Origin: CAZZCN01 sp964652975
GTDB taxonomy: Bacteria > Bacillota > Clostridia > Saccharofermentanales > UBA5734
NCBI GenBank assembly: GCA_964652975.1
Contig: CAZZCN010000006.1
Coordinates: forward strand, 1 to 64,000
Direction: 5' to 3'
DNA: 64,000 nucleotides
Of this stretch, positions 1 through 9,795 are shown one piece after another. The notes below the pieces were generated by a model, which searched no databases, had not been told where the DNA came from, and worked only from the letters and a program-made list of their open reading frames with translations. Numbering within the stretch: the stretch's first letter is position 1; the number at the start of each line of letters is the position of its first letter. The position numbers and the translations under genes are program-made.

Positions 1-1312
1 ATGCCGCCTTTTCGTATTTGTCCTGAAAATCAAGCCCTGCAAGTGGTGATGGCTGGTCAAAATCAGTGAAATCACTTGGGCTTACATTAACCAAAAGTGC
101 ACTGTTCGCATTTAATCCATTTCGCTTATAATTGCTCATCCCATTGGTAACTAACTGCCCTGGATCCGAGGCGCTTGCGATGACTTCCCCTCCGGGGCAC
201 ATGCAAAAAGTATACACATCGCGACCTCCGGGCAGATGGCATGCGAGCTTATAATCCGAGGGGGGAAGCAGCCGCGAAATGCTTTCAGTCTGAATCCCAT
301 ATCTTCCGAGATCGATGTCCTTTTGGCGATGTTCGATTCTGACTCCCATGGAAAAATGCTTTGCCTGCATTTCTACTCCACTCTCATGCAGCATCCTTAC
401 TGTATCGCGTGCACTGTGACCTATTGCAAGTATAAGTGTATCCGTTGGTATGTAGGAGGATTGTTGTTGTGGAGAATCCGCGGTTTGTGATTGCTGTGAT
501 TGTTGGGTTGGAGATGTATTTTGTTCTTGAATATTCATTGTTGAAAAATTTGCACTCTGCCAGTTATATGCCTGATTATCAATGATAATGCCCTTTAATC
601 TGCCGTCCTCCACATCTATTCCTGTAAGTTTTGTCTCGAAAAGCACAGTCGCTCCCATTTCAATCAGCTTCTCACGAATTTTTATGACTGCTGGTCGAAT
701 CACATCTGTACCGATATGTGGTTTTGCCAAAAAAAGAATTTCTTCCGAAGCGCCCGCATCTACAAATGTCTCGAGAACATCGCGGCATGCCTTGTCCTTG
801 ATGCCGGTCACAAGCTTGCCATCGGAAAATGTCCCTGCTCCACCTTCGCCGAACTGGACATTGGACTGCGAAAGCAGTATGCCCTTTTCCCAGAAAAGCT
901 TGACATCGGCCACTCTCTGAGGTATTTTCTTTCCTCTCTCAATTAGAATCGGACAAAGCCCTTTTCGCGCTAGCGTTAGTGCTGCAAAAAGTCCTGCCGG
1001 ACCGCTTCCCACTACTACCGGTCTGCTTTTTTGACCTATGGTTTTGGGCAGGCCACGCAATAAACTAAGTGAAAGCTCCTTGGGCGGGGTTTCGTTGATA
1101 TACACAGTCAATGAAAAAACATATGTCAATTGCGATTTTTTTCTCGCATCCAATGCTTTTTTGGCAACTACAATATTATCAATTGAAATTTTAGACTGTT
1201 CGGCAATTTCTGATCCGACCTTGTCTTTTTGCAATGACTCACGTACCGCTGTAAGGAATTCTTCCTCTGAATAATCGACCGGACATTTTACCTGTTCGAG
1301 TAAAATCCTCAT
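1..1312 (-). CDS. FAD-dependent dehydrogenase, COG2509 family (C-terminus cut by window edge)
   Basis: The visible 437 codons encode the N-terminal part of an uncharacterised NAD(P)/FAD-dependent oxidoreductase; the substrate of this family is unknown. A dinucleotide-binding glycine motif, GSGPAG, lies at about residues 102-107 after an N-terminal domain of about 95 residues, the arrangement typical of COG2509 proteins. A motif GEGGAGTFSDGKL follows near residue 155, also typical. The ATG at 1310-1312 overlaps the stop of the upstream flavoprotein gene (ATGA), so the two are probably translationally coupled. Oddity: residues of about 255-285 form a Gln/Ser-rich stretch inside the FAD fold that looks like a low-complexity insertion. 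The gene continues beyond position 1. Confidence 0.85.
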   Translation of the reverse strand, partial: MRILLEQVKCPVDYSEEEFLTAVRESLQKDKVGSEIAEQSKISIDNIVVAKKALDARKKSQLTYVFSLTVYINETPPKELSLSLLRGLPKTIGQKSRPVVVGSGPAGLFAALTLARKGLCPILIERGKKIPQRVADVKLFWEKGILLSQSNVQFGEGGAGTFSDGKLVTGIKDKACRDVLETFVDAGASEEILFLAKPHIGTDVIRPAVIKIREKLIEMGATVLFETKLTGIDVEDGRLKGIIIDNQAYNWQSANFSTMNIQEQNTSPTQQSQQSQTADSPQQQSSYIPTDTLILAIGHSARDTVRMLHESGVEMQAKHFSMGVRIEHRQKDIDLGRYGIQTESISRLLPPSDYKLACHLPGGRDVYTFCMCPGGEVIASASDPGQLVTNGMSNYKRNGLNANSALLVNVSPSDFTDFDQPSPLAGLDFQDKYEKAA

Positions 1313-2937
1313 TGTTGTTCACCAATCAATTTACTGTCTGAATCTATTATTTTATTAAATTTCCAGTCATTGTCCGAACTGCTTGCAGTGTTCATTTTGA
1401 TACAGATTGCTCTGGCTGCACTTTCTCCGGCAATATATCCACTTGCCCATGCAAACTGCAGATTATATCCCCCGCAGTCGCCGTCAACATCAAGAACTTC
1501 TCCTGTAATGTATAAATTTTTGCACAATAATGATTCACAGGTTTCGGTGTCAACCTCATTGCAGGATATGCCGCCCGCGGTAACCTGAGCGTTGTCCCAG
1601 CCTAAGGTCCCCGTTATTTTAAACGGATAGCCTTTGATTTTAGTAATAAGACTAGCAAGGTCCTGCGAAGTTATTCCTCTTATTGGCTTTTCGGATTTGT
1701 CCTTGAATATTTTGTCAGTAATTGCCAGTGCCAGTTTAAACGGCAAAACCCCGACGAGCAACCTCCTTATAGAACGATTACCCATCGATTTAATCCTCTT
1801 CTTGAGAAGTTCCAATATCTCTTCGACAGAGTATTCAGGAAGAAAATCGATTAATGCGTAAAATTTCGATTCATCAATAGCACAAGCGTGCCGCGCCAGC
1901 TGCAGAACAACAGGTCCGGATATCCCATAATCGGTAAAAAGCAATTCACCCGTTTCTTCTTTGACTATTGCCATCAGCGGAGTGTCGTGTTTTAATGCTC
2001 TACTTGCATTTTCCGCAACCTCCTGTATAAGAGAAATTTTAACGTCCCATTTCAGTCCATCTAATCCTGCATTTATATCCTTGACTGTTTTTAGCTGTAC
2101 AATCGATGGGTGCAAAGGAGTGGTGCTATGACCAAGACTGCCTAGCAGAGCATACCCTAGTCCATCAGATGAAAGCGATGGAGATGCCTTGCCACCGGCT
2201 GACACAATTACCATTTTGGCATGAATCGTATGAAGTTTTGGATTCTCACGATCTTGTAAATCATTGTAAGTTATTTCGAATAAATACTCGTCAGAATTTA
2301 TGTTGTTATAACTAAAATCTACATTTTCGATATTAGAATTCGTTTTTTCGCTATTTGTGTTTGATTTTTCAATTTTAGAATTCAGCTTTTCAATTTTTTG
2401 ATTTTTTGATTCGCTTTTTAACACTGGTGTGTTTGGTCTTTCATTTTTAATCAAACTATTGTACGGACTCACTTTGCTTATGCTGCCAACTTCACATGAG
2501 TGCATGACCTTGACGCCCAACTCTCGCATTTCATTGCCAAGAGCATCGACAACACTGAACGCCTGCTTGCAGTAAGGATATATCTTGCCGTCTTCCAAGG
2601 TTGTGCTTATAATCCCCATGCTTTCGAAATATTCTATTGTATCCGCTACAGTGAATTTGCTTAGTATTTTTTGATAAAATTCAGGCTGACTGCTATGAAA
2701 ATACCTATCCAATGTTTCGGAATTGATGTTTTCATTGCTTAAGTTGCATCTGCCGTTTCCAGTAGCCAGGAGTTTTCTACCTGACTTAGCGTGTCTCTCG
2801 AGAATTATGATATTGGCTTTCTTATCTGTATGATAGCGAAGAAAATACCGTGCGCAGCTTATAGCGGCCGTCATGCCTGATGCACCTGCGCCGATTATCG
2901 CCACGTCATAGATTGTTTTTTCTCGACTGCTAGTCAA
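1309..2937 (-). CDS. BaiN/HI0933-family flavoprotein (NAD(P)/FAD-dependent oxidoreductase)
   Basis: A 542-residue flavoprotein of the HI0933/YhiN/BaiN family. The N-terminus has the Rossmann motif GAGASG at about residues 16-21, then the family signature ATGNGRCNLSN near residue 67. The C-terminus has the family-typical AGGIS and a DCGGYNLQFAWASG motif. Family members are about 400-420 residues; the extra length is mostly a Lys/Asn/Ser/Glu-rich insertion at residues of about 158-215. The physiological substrate is not predictable; the BaiN bile-acid role is known only for some gut clostridia and should not be transferred. The start is TTG at 2935-2937, with GAGGT about 10 bases upstream. It overlaps the next gene by four bases. 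Confidence 0.85.
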   Translation of the reverse strand: MTSSREKTIYDVAIIGAGASGMTAAISCARYFLRYHTDKKANIIILERHAKSGRKLLATGNGRCNLSNENINSETLDRYFHSSQPEFYQKILSKFTVADTIEYFESMGIISTTLEDGKIYPYCKQAFSVVDALGNEMRELGVKVMHSCEVGSISKVSPYNSLIKNERPNTPVLKSESKNQKIEKLNSKIEKSNTNSEKTNSNIENVDFSYNNINSDEYLFEITYNDLQDRENPKLHTIHAKMVIVSAGGKASPSLSSDGLGYALLGSLGHSTTPLHPSIVQLKTVKDINAGLDGLKWDVKISLIQEVAENASRALKHDTPLMAIVKEETGELLFTDYGISGPVVLQLARHACAIDESKFYALIDFLPEYSVEEILELLKKRIKSMGNRSIRRLLVGVLPFKLALAITDKIFKDKSEKPIRGITSQDLASLITKIKGYPFKITGTLGWDNAQVTAGGISCNEVDTETCESLLCKNLYITGEVLDVDGDCGGYNLQFAWASGYIAGESAARAICIKMNTASSSDNDWKFNKIIDSDSKLIGEQQ

Positions 2938-3018
2938 TTCTAATGTACCTCAAATTGGTATGATAAAATCTGATCCGGTATTCTTGTTGAATCGCTTGTT
3001 TTTTAGGAAACTGCTAAG

Positions 3019-4842
3019 TTATCCTAACAGAAGCAATTCCAATAGTTCCAGATTGTCATCGAAAGTCTTTATGGTGTTTTCTACAGCATCCGGTGTTGTC
3101 ATGTCTACACCTAATTTTCCAAGGGTATTAGCCGGATAGTCCTTGCCACCGCTTGAAAGAAACTCAAGATATGACTCAACTGCGCTGTCTCCTTCATCAA
3201 AAATCTTCTGCGTTATCTTCTCTGCCGCACAAAACCCTGTAGCATATTTGTAAACATAAAAGGAATTGTAAAAGTGTGGAATCCTTGCCCATTCGTTTTT
3301 CATGTAGTCATCAATAACAACACCCGGTCCGAAGTATAGCGATAACAGCGTTCCATATAGTTCTGTCAAATCCAAAGCGGTCATAGCCTCACCATTTTCG
3401 ATTCTGTCATGTACAATAAGTTCGAATTCAGCAAACATGGTCTGACGGAATACGGTGTTCTTTACTCCCTCGAGAAAAAATGTCAAAAGATACGCCTTTT
3501 CGCTTTTACCTTCAGGTGTGTCGGTGTTGCATTGTTCAATCAGGTATCTCAGCAAAATGTTTTCGTTAACAGTGGATGCAATCTCTGCAAGAAAAATAGG
3601 ATAATGCGAATTGTTAAATTTCTGAGTCCTGTTGGAGTAGAAAGAGTGCATACAGTGGCCAGCTTCATGCGCGAATGTAAAAACGTCGTTAAGCTTGGAG
3701 CTCCAATTGAGAAGCATATACGGATGGCTTTGGTACGATCCCCAGGCGTAAGCACCGCTGGTCTTTCCCGGCGTCTCATATACATCGATTGAACCTCCTG
3801 CGAAAAGCGTCTCTGTCATATCATTTAGATACTTTTCACCTAAAGGTGAGAATGCATTAAGAAGTATCTGCTTTGATTGCTCGAATTCATATTCCCTGGA
3901 TGATTCAAGAACCATCGGTACGCTGCAGTCATAAAGATGGAGTTCTTCCACCCCCAGAATCTTTTTGCGGAGTTCGAGATAGCGATAAAATGAAGGCAAT
4001 GCCTTATGTATTGACTCGATTAGATTCGTATAGATTTTTACTGGCAGAAAATCCACAAACATAGCCCTTGACATGCAGGATTCATACCCACGTGTTCTTG
4101 TCATAAAGACATCGCTCTTGACGCTGCCGTTATATATCGATGCTATTGTGTTTTTGAAATTACCGTATGCAGTATGTAAATTCTCATAGGTCTGCCGTCT
4201 TACATCACGATCGGCATGCTCTCTTAGCGACCCGAACCTACCGTGTGTCAATTTGACCTTCTGTCCATCTGGCATGGTAACTTCACCAAAAGTAAGTTCT
4301 ATGTCATTAAGCATTGAAAAGGTTTCTTCTACACTGTCAACTATCGGACCCATCCCTGAAAGCAAAGTCTCTTCCTTTTCGCTTAGAATATGCTTGCGGT
4401 TTCGAATCAAATTATCAAGGTTATGACTGTAAACGGCAAGTTTCTCATTTTCGGTAATCCACTTGCGTAGTAAGTCTTCATCCATCGCAGATATCTCAGG
4501 CGCCAAAAAAGATGTATCTGCCGACATCTTGAAATATTCGGTTACAATCCTGTCATACATTGATTGAAAATCTGAATTGGCATTATCCAGGTCTTTGTTC
4601 ATCTTGGCGTACACATAGAGTTCCATCATTGATTGCGAGCATTTGGTATCCAAATCAAGTGTTTTCGCAAGATAATCAGGAGATTCGCACACTTGGCCTT
4701 TGCAGTCAAGTAATTCGTTAATCGGTTTCCTTATCTCCAGGAGTGCCTTTTCCCAAGCCTGCGTAGATTCGAAAATATCCTCCAGACGCCATTTGTATTT
4801 TATGTCTATGTCAGTACGTAATCTCTCCTGGGTATTTTCCAT
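3019..4842 (-). CDS. pepF: Oligoendopeptidase F (M3 family zinc metallopeptidase)
   Basis: A 607-residue cytoplasmic peptidase that cleaves short peptides. The zinc-binding HEAGH motif (FTFAHEAGHCMHSF) is at about residue 390, and the downstream glutamate helix LAEIAST follows. Length matches PepF of Firmicutes (about 600 residues), and no signal peptide is visible, so it acts in the cytoplasm. The ATG at 4842 has GGAAGGAA upstream. It lies between a DUF5711 gene and a flavoprotein gene on the same strand; gaps of 52 and 81 bases leave room for co-transcription, but no functional link is evident. Confidence 0.93.
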   Translation of the reverse strand: MENTQERLRTDIDIKYKWRLEDIFESTQAWEKALLEIRKPINELLDCKGQVCESPDYLAKTLDLDTKCSQSMMELYVYAKMNKDLDNANSDFQSMYDRIVTEYFKMSADTSFLAPEISAMDEDLLRKWITENEKLAVYSHNLDNLIRNRKHILSEKEETLLSGMGPIVDSVEETFSMLNDIELTFGEVTMPDGQKVKLTHGRFGSLREHADRDVRRQTYENLHTAYGNFKNTIASIYNGSVKSDVFMTRTRGYESCMSRAMFVDFLPVKIYTNLIESIHKALPSFYRYLELRKKILGVEELHLYDCSVPMVLESSREYEFEQSKQILLNAFSPLGEKYLNDMTETLFAGGSIDVYETPGKTSGAYAWGSYQSHPYMLLNWSSKLNDVFTFAHEAGHCMHSFYSNRTQKFNNSHYPIFLAEIASTVNENILLRYLIEQCNTDTPEGKSEKAYLLTFFLEGVKNTVFRQTMFAEFELIVHDRIENGEAMTALDLTELYGTLLSLYFGPGVVIDDYMKNEWARIPHFYNSFYVYKYATGFCAAEKITQKIFDEGDSAVESYLEFLSSGGKDYPANTLGKLGVDMTTPDAVENTIKTFDDNLELLELLLLG

Positions 4843-4894
4843 ATAAGTTAATTCCTTCCGGTAAAATAAAAATAATATAAAAAGTACCTGCTAT

Positions 4895-6028
4895 CTATTT
4901 TATGAGAAAAGTGGTCACGCCATCTCGGGCAACCACAATGACCCTGTTCGGTGACGTGGAAAAAGCAACTCTAACAGTTGTTGCACTTACAGGTGTTCTG
5001 GAAATCTCCTTCATCTTCGCAAGAGAGACACTCACAACCGAATTACCTGATCCAACAACAGCTATATCACCATTCACAGCAATAGGTGTTACTTCCTCAG
5101 AAAGCGCTATGCCACCGCTGATTTTGCCGTCAATGCTTATCAGATAAAGCCTAGGAATCTCATTACTCTGCCTTTTGGCGACTAGAACAATCCCGCTGTC
5201 TGAAGAGGCAACAGTGTATATCTTGGAGAAGACAAGATGGTATTTTTCGTTCGTATTGTCGTATGCGATAATATTCGACTGCCCGCAGATAACAGGATTG
5301 TTGTCACTGTCATAAATAATTGCAGGCATTATTTCTTCGGTTTTGGGCATGTACTGCGCAATCGCCTCTCCCTTCATTCCGAATCTTTTGAATATTGGCT
5401 GGGTGGCTGCGCCATCAGTGTTAATTATGCTGATATCCGTATATTTCGAGTCCGGAGAAACCTGGCCAGCCAATATATATCCGGATTGCGCGGATTTCCA
5501 TGCAAAGATGCTTTGTCCATCAGGCTTCAAGACTCTGGCAACACCTTTAACTCCTGGTTCGTCCATCAGCAAAACGATATTTCCGTCTTTGTTGATCGAA
5601 CCGTAGTCGAGAGTATTCTGAGCTGTTGAAGAAAACATTACATGCGTTGTATCCAGAGCCATAAATGTTACTCCGTTGGTATCTGCTATCAAAGCCTTAT
5701 CCCCGGAAATTCTGCAGATCGGAGATTCCATATTGACAATTTCTCCGAATATCTCCGTTCCCTTCAAATTCAGATATGAAATCCGGTTACGGCTAACCTT
5801 GACCAGGCCGTTCCCCATTGGATAAAGCATCTGTGCCTCTGTAGCATCACAGACAAAACCCGAAAGGGCAGGATTGTTGATATCTGTGTCATTAGGATTC
5901 TTCCAGCTGTCGTCTACAGGAAATTTTATAGCCAGAATAACTGAAACAACCATGATAGAAAATGCCAAGGTCACTAGCACTATAAGACCTATTTTGGGTT
6001 TTTGCTTTCTTTCACGATGAGAAATCAT
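4895..6028 (-). CDS. DUF5711-like membrane-anchored beta-propeller protein
   Basis: A 377-residue protein with one N-terminal membrane segment at about residues 13-33 after a short basic tail, so the body is expected outside the membrane. The rest is a run of beta-strand-like repeats resembling blades of a propeller, with recurrent patterns of the type 'I-x-x-x-G-x-I-x-x-G'. This fits the DUF5711 family, known from Clostridia and of unknown function. It follows the GldG/DUF4340 transporter genes on the same strand (gap of about 120 bases), which hints at an envelope role but proves nothing. The start ATG has AGGAGACAGGAA just upstream. Family assignment is from memory and moderate. Confidence 0.6.
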   Translation of the reverse strand: MISHRERKQKPKIGLIVLVTLAFSIMVVSVILAIKFPVDDSWKNPNDTDINNPALSGFVCDATEAQMLYPMGNGLVKVSRNRISYLNLKGTEIFGEIVNMESPICRISGDKALIADTNGVTFMALDTTHVMFSSTAQNTLDYGSINKDGNIVLLMDEPGVKGVARVLKPDGQSIFAWKSAQSGYILAGQVSPDSKYTDISIINTDGAATQPIFKRFGMKGEAIAQYMPKTEEIMPAIIYDSDNNPVICGQSNIIAYDNTNEKYHLVFSKIYTVASSDSGIVLVAKRQSNEIPRLYLISIDGKISGGIALSEEVTPIAVNGDIAVVGSGNSVVSVSLAKMKEISRTPVSATTVRVAFSTSPNRVIVVARDGVTTFLIK

Positions 6029-6149
6029 TTCCTGTCTCCTGTCTTAAAATTAAAATTCTTTGAAACTGGAGTTTGTAAATTGGTATGCCTGATTGTAATA
6101 ATCAAGCTGTTGCAGGCATTTTTGCCTCTTGGTTCCGAAAATCTATAAT

Positions 6150-7631
6150 CTATTTGTATTTTCCGTCAACCTGGTTGTCTATAGCATTCATCAATATATT
6201 GTATGCGGGCAGAATTCCTTCATCGTCCTTTTTGTCTGAATAAAAGTCATCACGGCTTACAAAGTATCCCTGGTATTTAGCGTTTTTGAATACAAAGAAG
6301 GTCATTTCGTCTCTTTTCACAAAGCCCAGTTCAATGTTCTTGGAAGCATCATTCATTGTATATTTGATTGTTATAGAAGGCTTATAAACGGGTTTTGCGT
6401 CAATATCCACACCCTTGATAAAAATACTGATGAGCGACTGGTAAAAGCTTCTGAAGTATGAATCGTCATCGGAGCTGACTACATTGGCATCCTTTCCATT
6501 AACCTTGAAGTCAGATGCAGTTTCCTTCTCCTGAGAATCTTTGATATCACAATGAATTTTCGTGGTATCCAGTGATATGTCAACGGCCTTGACATCCCAT
6601 ATCGAAGGCATGTAAATGAAAGAATTGACAAGTTCTATAAAAGGCTTGTCAATAAGCGTTAATGAGCCTGATGCTGTTTTGAAAACCGCATCTGAATAAT
6701 CGGTATATCCGTAAAGTGCTCCACCGCCTGCATCTCCGCCCAGGATACATCTTACCTTCTTACCTTCTGTACTGGTAAAGGTATAATCGTAATCTGGCTT
6801 GTCAAGTCCATATTCTGTAAAGCTTTCAGGTGACATTTTTACAAAAGAAGCAGGACTTACTGCAAGCAATTCTGTCAGAAACGGGCTGAATCCTTCGGTG
6901 CTTGCTTCCACCGCAAATGGTGTCAATATACGCCATGTTGCAGGTGTTTTGTTCGTCGTATCGGCGTCCCCGTTGGATTTAGCAGTAAAAGCTGCATTGT
7001 CCTTGGCACGTTGAAAAGAAAATGCATCCAGATTGTCTATGGTAATGGAATTAAATATGTTCGTATCCAGAATATCTAAGACTGTTATCAGCGCATCATC
7101 CGCATACGTTGATGATACTGTCAGAATTCTGCTGCTTCCTACAAGCATCGCATAATATGAGCTGCCGTCAGGTGCCTTGTTGCCGTAAATAACTTTATTC
7201 TCTGTCCCGGACTTCAGTTTTACTATAACAGTTGCAACAGGACTTTCCAGTCCGTATTCCGCCAGATTGTCAGTCTTGGCCGAAACTTGGACATTGGCTG
7301 TTATATTTGTGTAATTTGAAACTTTACTGCCAATTATGCTCTTGCTGAATTTAACGCCTGAAGGTGATGTCAAAAGCCATTCGGTCGTGGTCGTGCCAGA
7401 CTCGTTCTTAGTCGTGGCGGGCGAAAATTCCAACGTGCCTTCATTGTTTTTAATTGTTATTATAGAAATGTCTGTCTCGTTGACTGACAGCACAGGGGGG
7501 ATGGAAGGCACAGGGGTTACATCTTTACTGCTGCTGTCCCCATTGCCTTTGATGAGCGAGGAAACAACTAAAAGTGCAATCAGCACAATCAAGGCGGATG
7601 CGAATATTATTATTTTTCTCCATTGTCTCAT
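6150..7631 (-). CDS. DUF4340 domain-containing protein
   Basis: A 493-residue protein with an N-terminal membrane segment (about residues 6-26) and a long extracellular part containing repeated beta-rich domains of the DUF4340 type. Such proteins are regularly encoded beside GldG-like ABC components, as here. I place the start at the ATG at 7629-7631, because GGAGG lies six bases upstream; an upstream in-frame ATG at 7655 lacks this site. It is the last of four genes (ATPase, permease, GldG-like, DUF4340) that probably form one membrane complex. The cargo of the complex is unknown; gliding roles known from Bacteroidetes should not be assumed in this Firmicute. Confidence 0.8.
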   Translation of the reverse strand: MRQWRKIIIFASALIVLIALLVVSSLIKGNGDSSSKDVTPVPSIPPVLSVNETDISIITIKNNEGTLEFSPATTKNESGTTTTEWLLTSPSGVKFSKSIIGSKVSNYTNITANVQVSAKTDNLAEYGLESPVATVIVKLKSGTENKVIYGNKAPDGSSYYAMLVGSSRILTVSSTYADDALITVLDILDTNIFNSITIDNLDAFSFQRAKDNAAFTAKSNGDADTTNKTPATWRILTPFAVEASTEGFSPFLTELLAVSPASFVKMSPESFTEYGLDKPDYDYTFTSTEGKKVRCILGGDAGGGALYGYTDYSDAVFKTASGSLTLIDKPFIELVNSFIYMPSIWDVKAVDISLDTTKIHCDIKDSQEKETASDFKVNGKDANVVSSDDDSYFRSFYQSLISIFIKGVDIDAKPVYKPSITIKYTMNDASKNIELGFVKRDEMTFFVFKNAKYQGYFVSRDDFYSDKKDDEGILPAYNILMNAIDNQVDGKYK

Positions 7632-7873
7632 TAAAATCCTCCAATATCTCCACATAACGCAAAAGAAATAATTAGTATAAAATTTAGATTAGCGATAGCT
7701 TTTTATAAGCTAGTTTTATTTGGCATTTATCGGTATTCGATCATATAGCGTTTTGAAATAGGTTAATAATATATGTTCTATCAAAACGCATTCGGCAAAC
7801 TTTTTTCTTATTTCCAATAATAAAATATAAATACGTTTGCTATATGCATTCTTCAAAAACAACCTTATAAATA

Positions 7874-9727
7874 TTACAGGTTCTTTCTTCTTCTGTAAAC
7901 AAATGTAGCAGCAAGCAATAACGCAAGCGGTATAAGGATTATACATACAATAGTTACTATCCAAAATGAGTTAGCATCGCCCTTTGTAAGCTTGTAAGAT
8001 GGCAATTCCTTAGCTGTAATAAGCAAGTCGCTACCCTCTAAGTTGACAAGCCAGTTTAAAGAATAATAGAACGCATAGACATTGTAAACCTGTTGCCCAA
8101 AATTATTAAGCGTTGTATCGCTTATAAAGTCGGTGGATCCAATTACGATAACCTTAGTCGATGTGGTGACATTTGTTCCGTCAATAGATCCGGAATTCTC
8201 TGATGCGAGACCAAGATCAGTAATGCCCGCTGTTCCACTATTCTCTGGAACCCCGCCCTTTTCAATTACTCCCTCAGCACTTGTCTGGAATACAGGATTG
8301 ACTTTTATATATTCCTTGGTGTTTTTTATCTCATTGATAGCACGGACATTCTTGAGGAAAGTAGCTTTCTCAACTGCCTGTTCAGTCAGAAAACTAACAG
8401 GCGCATCGGCAAAAAAGCTGTATGGGTCATCACTGTATCTTCTTGTTTTGTCACCTTCACGCACCCTGTCATTAGTGATCTCGATGTTATAATCCGCCAG
8501 CAGACTGTTAAGCACAGGGAATTTAGTTGTGCCGAATGCCGTAATAACTAACAGGGATTTACCTTTCTTAAGGAAGGTGTTGATCTGACCTACTCCTGTC
8601 TGGCTTATATCCGATGACGGTGATAGCATTATGAGCAATTCCGCATCGTCAGGAATTTTGGCCGAAGTAAGCATGTCAAAATCTTTTACTAGAAAATTAT
8701 TATCCCGCAATATCGATGTCATTATTGTGTAATTCGTCGTATAATCAAGCTCTCCTTGACCTTTGCTCATATAAACGACCGGTGTTTTCTTAGACGAAGT
8801 ATATACAATTGCGCCGCTGAAAGCCTGCTCTGCTGTTACTCCGGTTACTTCCCGCTGATATGTCTGTTCATTCATTTGTGTCGAAAATAAATTATCTTTT
8901 ATCAATACTTTTGACTTTTTATTAGCATCGCACCTTACAACAAATGATCCTGCAGCGGGTTTTAATAATCCATCCGGGTCAAGCTGTGTGATAATTGATG
9001 GTGTCTTGACAGGATCTATGAATTGAACCTTAAGCTTACCCTTGGAATACTTAGTGTAATCGTCAAGCATTTTCTCAATATCAACAAGATCAGTATCTGT
9101 ACCCTTCTCATAAAGGCCTACAATTTTGATATCTTTCTTCAAGCCACCTAGAAGCTCCTTGGTTACATCCCCGACAGAATAAAGATTGGTCTGCGTCCAG
9201 TCCCATTTAAGCTTGCCACCGATAAATGAATCAAAAACCAGATTGAAAATAATTACTATAGCAATGAAAAGTATGGCTGAGGATACAGATACAAGCTTCA
9301 TGGATTTAAATCTCTTGTCAACCAGCCTTTTGACCTTCTTGACTTTCGTCTTTTCTATGCCCGTCTTGGAGTCTCTATCCTTTTTGCCGGAAGAATTCCT
9401 GTTTTTCTTAAACATTCCAGCGCCCTTTGGAGCGTTATCATCTTCATCATCGTCTTCTTCGTCTTCGTCTTCGTCTTCGTCGTCGTCGTCATTTTCATCA
9501 GCGTCATTGCTTTCAAAAACATCTTTGTCACCGTCAACTTCTTCGGCTTCAATTTCACTCGTCTCAGAAATCTCGCTGCCATAGGGTTTAGAAGTATCAA
9601 TATTGTCATCGGATTTTGTATTTTCTCCGCTTAATTCTGCGCTTCCGGCGATTATTTCATTTTCGATGCCGTCATTAACAGAATCGTTGTCTGCCTTGTC
9701 TAATTCATTTCTATTATTATCATTCAC
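7874..9727 (-). CDS. GldG-family ABC transporter auxiliary protein with acidic N-terminus
   Basis: A 617-residue protein. Residues 1-125 are highly acidic, including a nearly pure Asp/Glu run around residues 78-98, followed by a basic stretch. A membrane segment at about residues 145-168 leads into the GldG-type extracellular domain (typical start NLYSVGDVTKELL, then a thioredoxin-like fold), and a C-terminal membrane segment precedes the basic tail YRRRKNL. This matches the 'ABC-type uncharacterised transport system' component found with GldA/GldF homologues. The start is GTG at 9725-9727 with GGATGG upstream. The acidic cytoplasmic extension is not a usual part of the family and may have come from codon-repeat expansion. 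Confidence 0.82.
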   Translation of the reverse strand: MNDNNRNELDKADNDSVNDGIENEIIAGSAELSGENTKSDDNIDTSKPYGSEISETSEIEAEEVDGDKDVFESNDADENDDDDEDEDEDEEDDDEDDNAPKGAGMFKKNRNSSGKKDRDSKTGIEKTKVKKVKRLVDKRFKSMKLVSVSSAILFIAIVIIFNLVFDSFIGGKLKWDWTQTNLYSVGDVTKELLGGLKKDIKIVGLYEKGTDTDLVDIEKMLDDYTKYSKGKLKVQFIDPVKTPSIITQLDPDGLLKPAAGSFVVRCDANKKSKVLIKDNLFSTQMNEQTYQREVTGVTAEQAFSGAIVYTSSKKTPVVYMSKGQGELDYTTNYTIMTSILRDNNFLVKDFDMLTSAKIPDDAELLIMLSPSSDISQTGVGQINTFLKKGKSLLVITAFGTTKFPVLNSLLADYNIEITNDRVREGDKTRRYSDDPYSFFADAPVSFLTEQAVEKATFLKNVRAINEIKNTKEYIKVNPVFQTSAEGVIEKGGVPENSGTAGITDLGLASENSGSIDGTNVTTSTKVIVIGSTDFISDTTLNNFGQQVYNVYAFYYSLNWLVNLEGSDLLITAKELPSYKLTKGDANSFWIVTIVCIILIPLALLLAATFVYRRRKNL

Positions 9728-9795
9728 TATACTGTCACCATCCTTATAATTATTAGTTTGTAAAATTGTGACCTGCTTTCAACAGATAAAAAGGT

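Noticed and set aside
7716..7964. Minus-strand frame of 82 residues overlapping the GldG-like C-terminus
   Set aside because: It has no ribosome site or homology and is in a different frame from the real gene.
9186..9584. Plus-strand frame with poly-serine run
   Set aside because: It is the antisense shadow of the Asp/Glu codons in the GldG-like gene.
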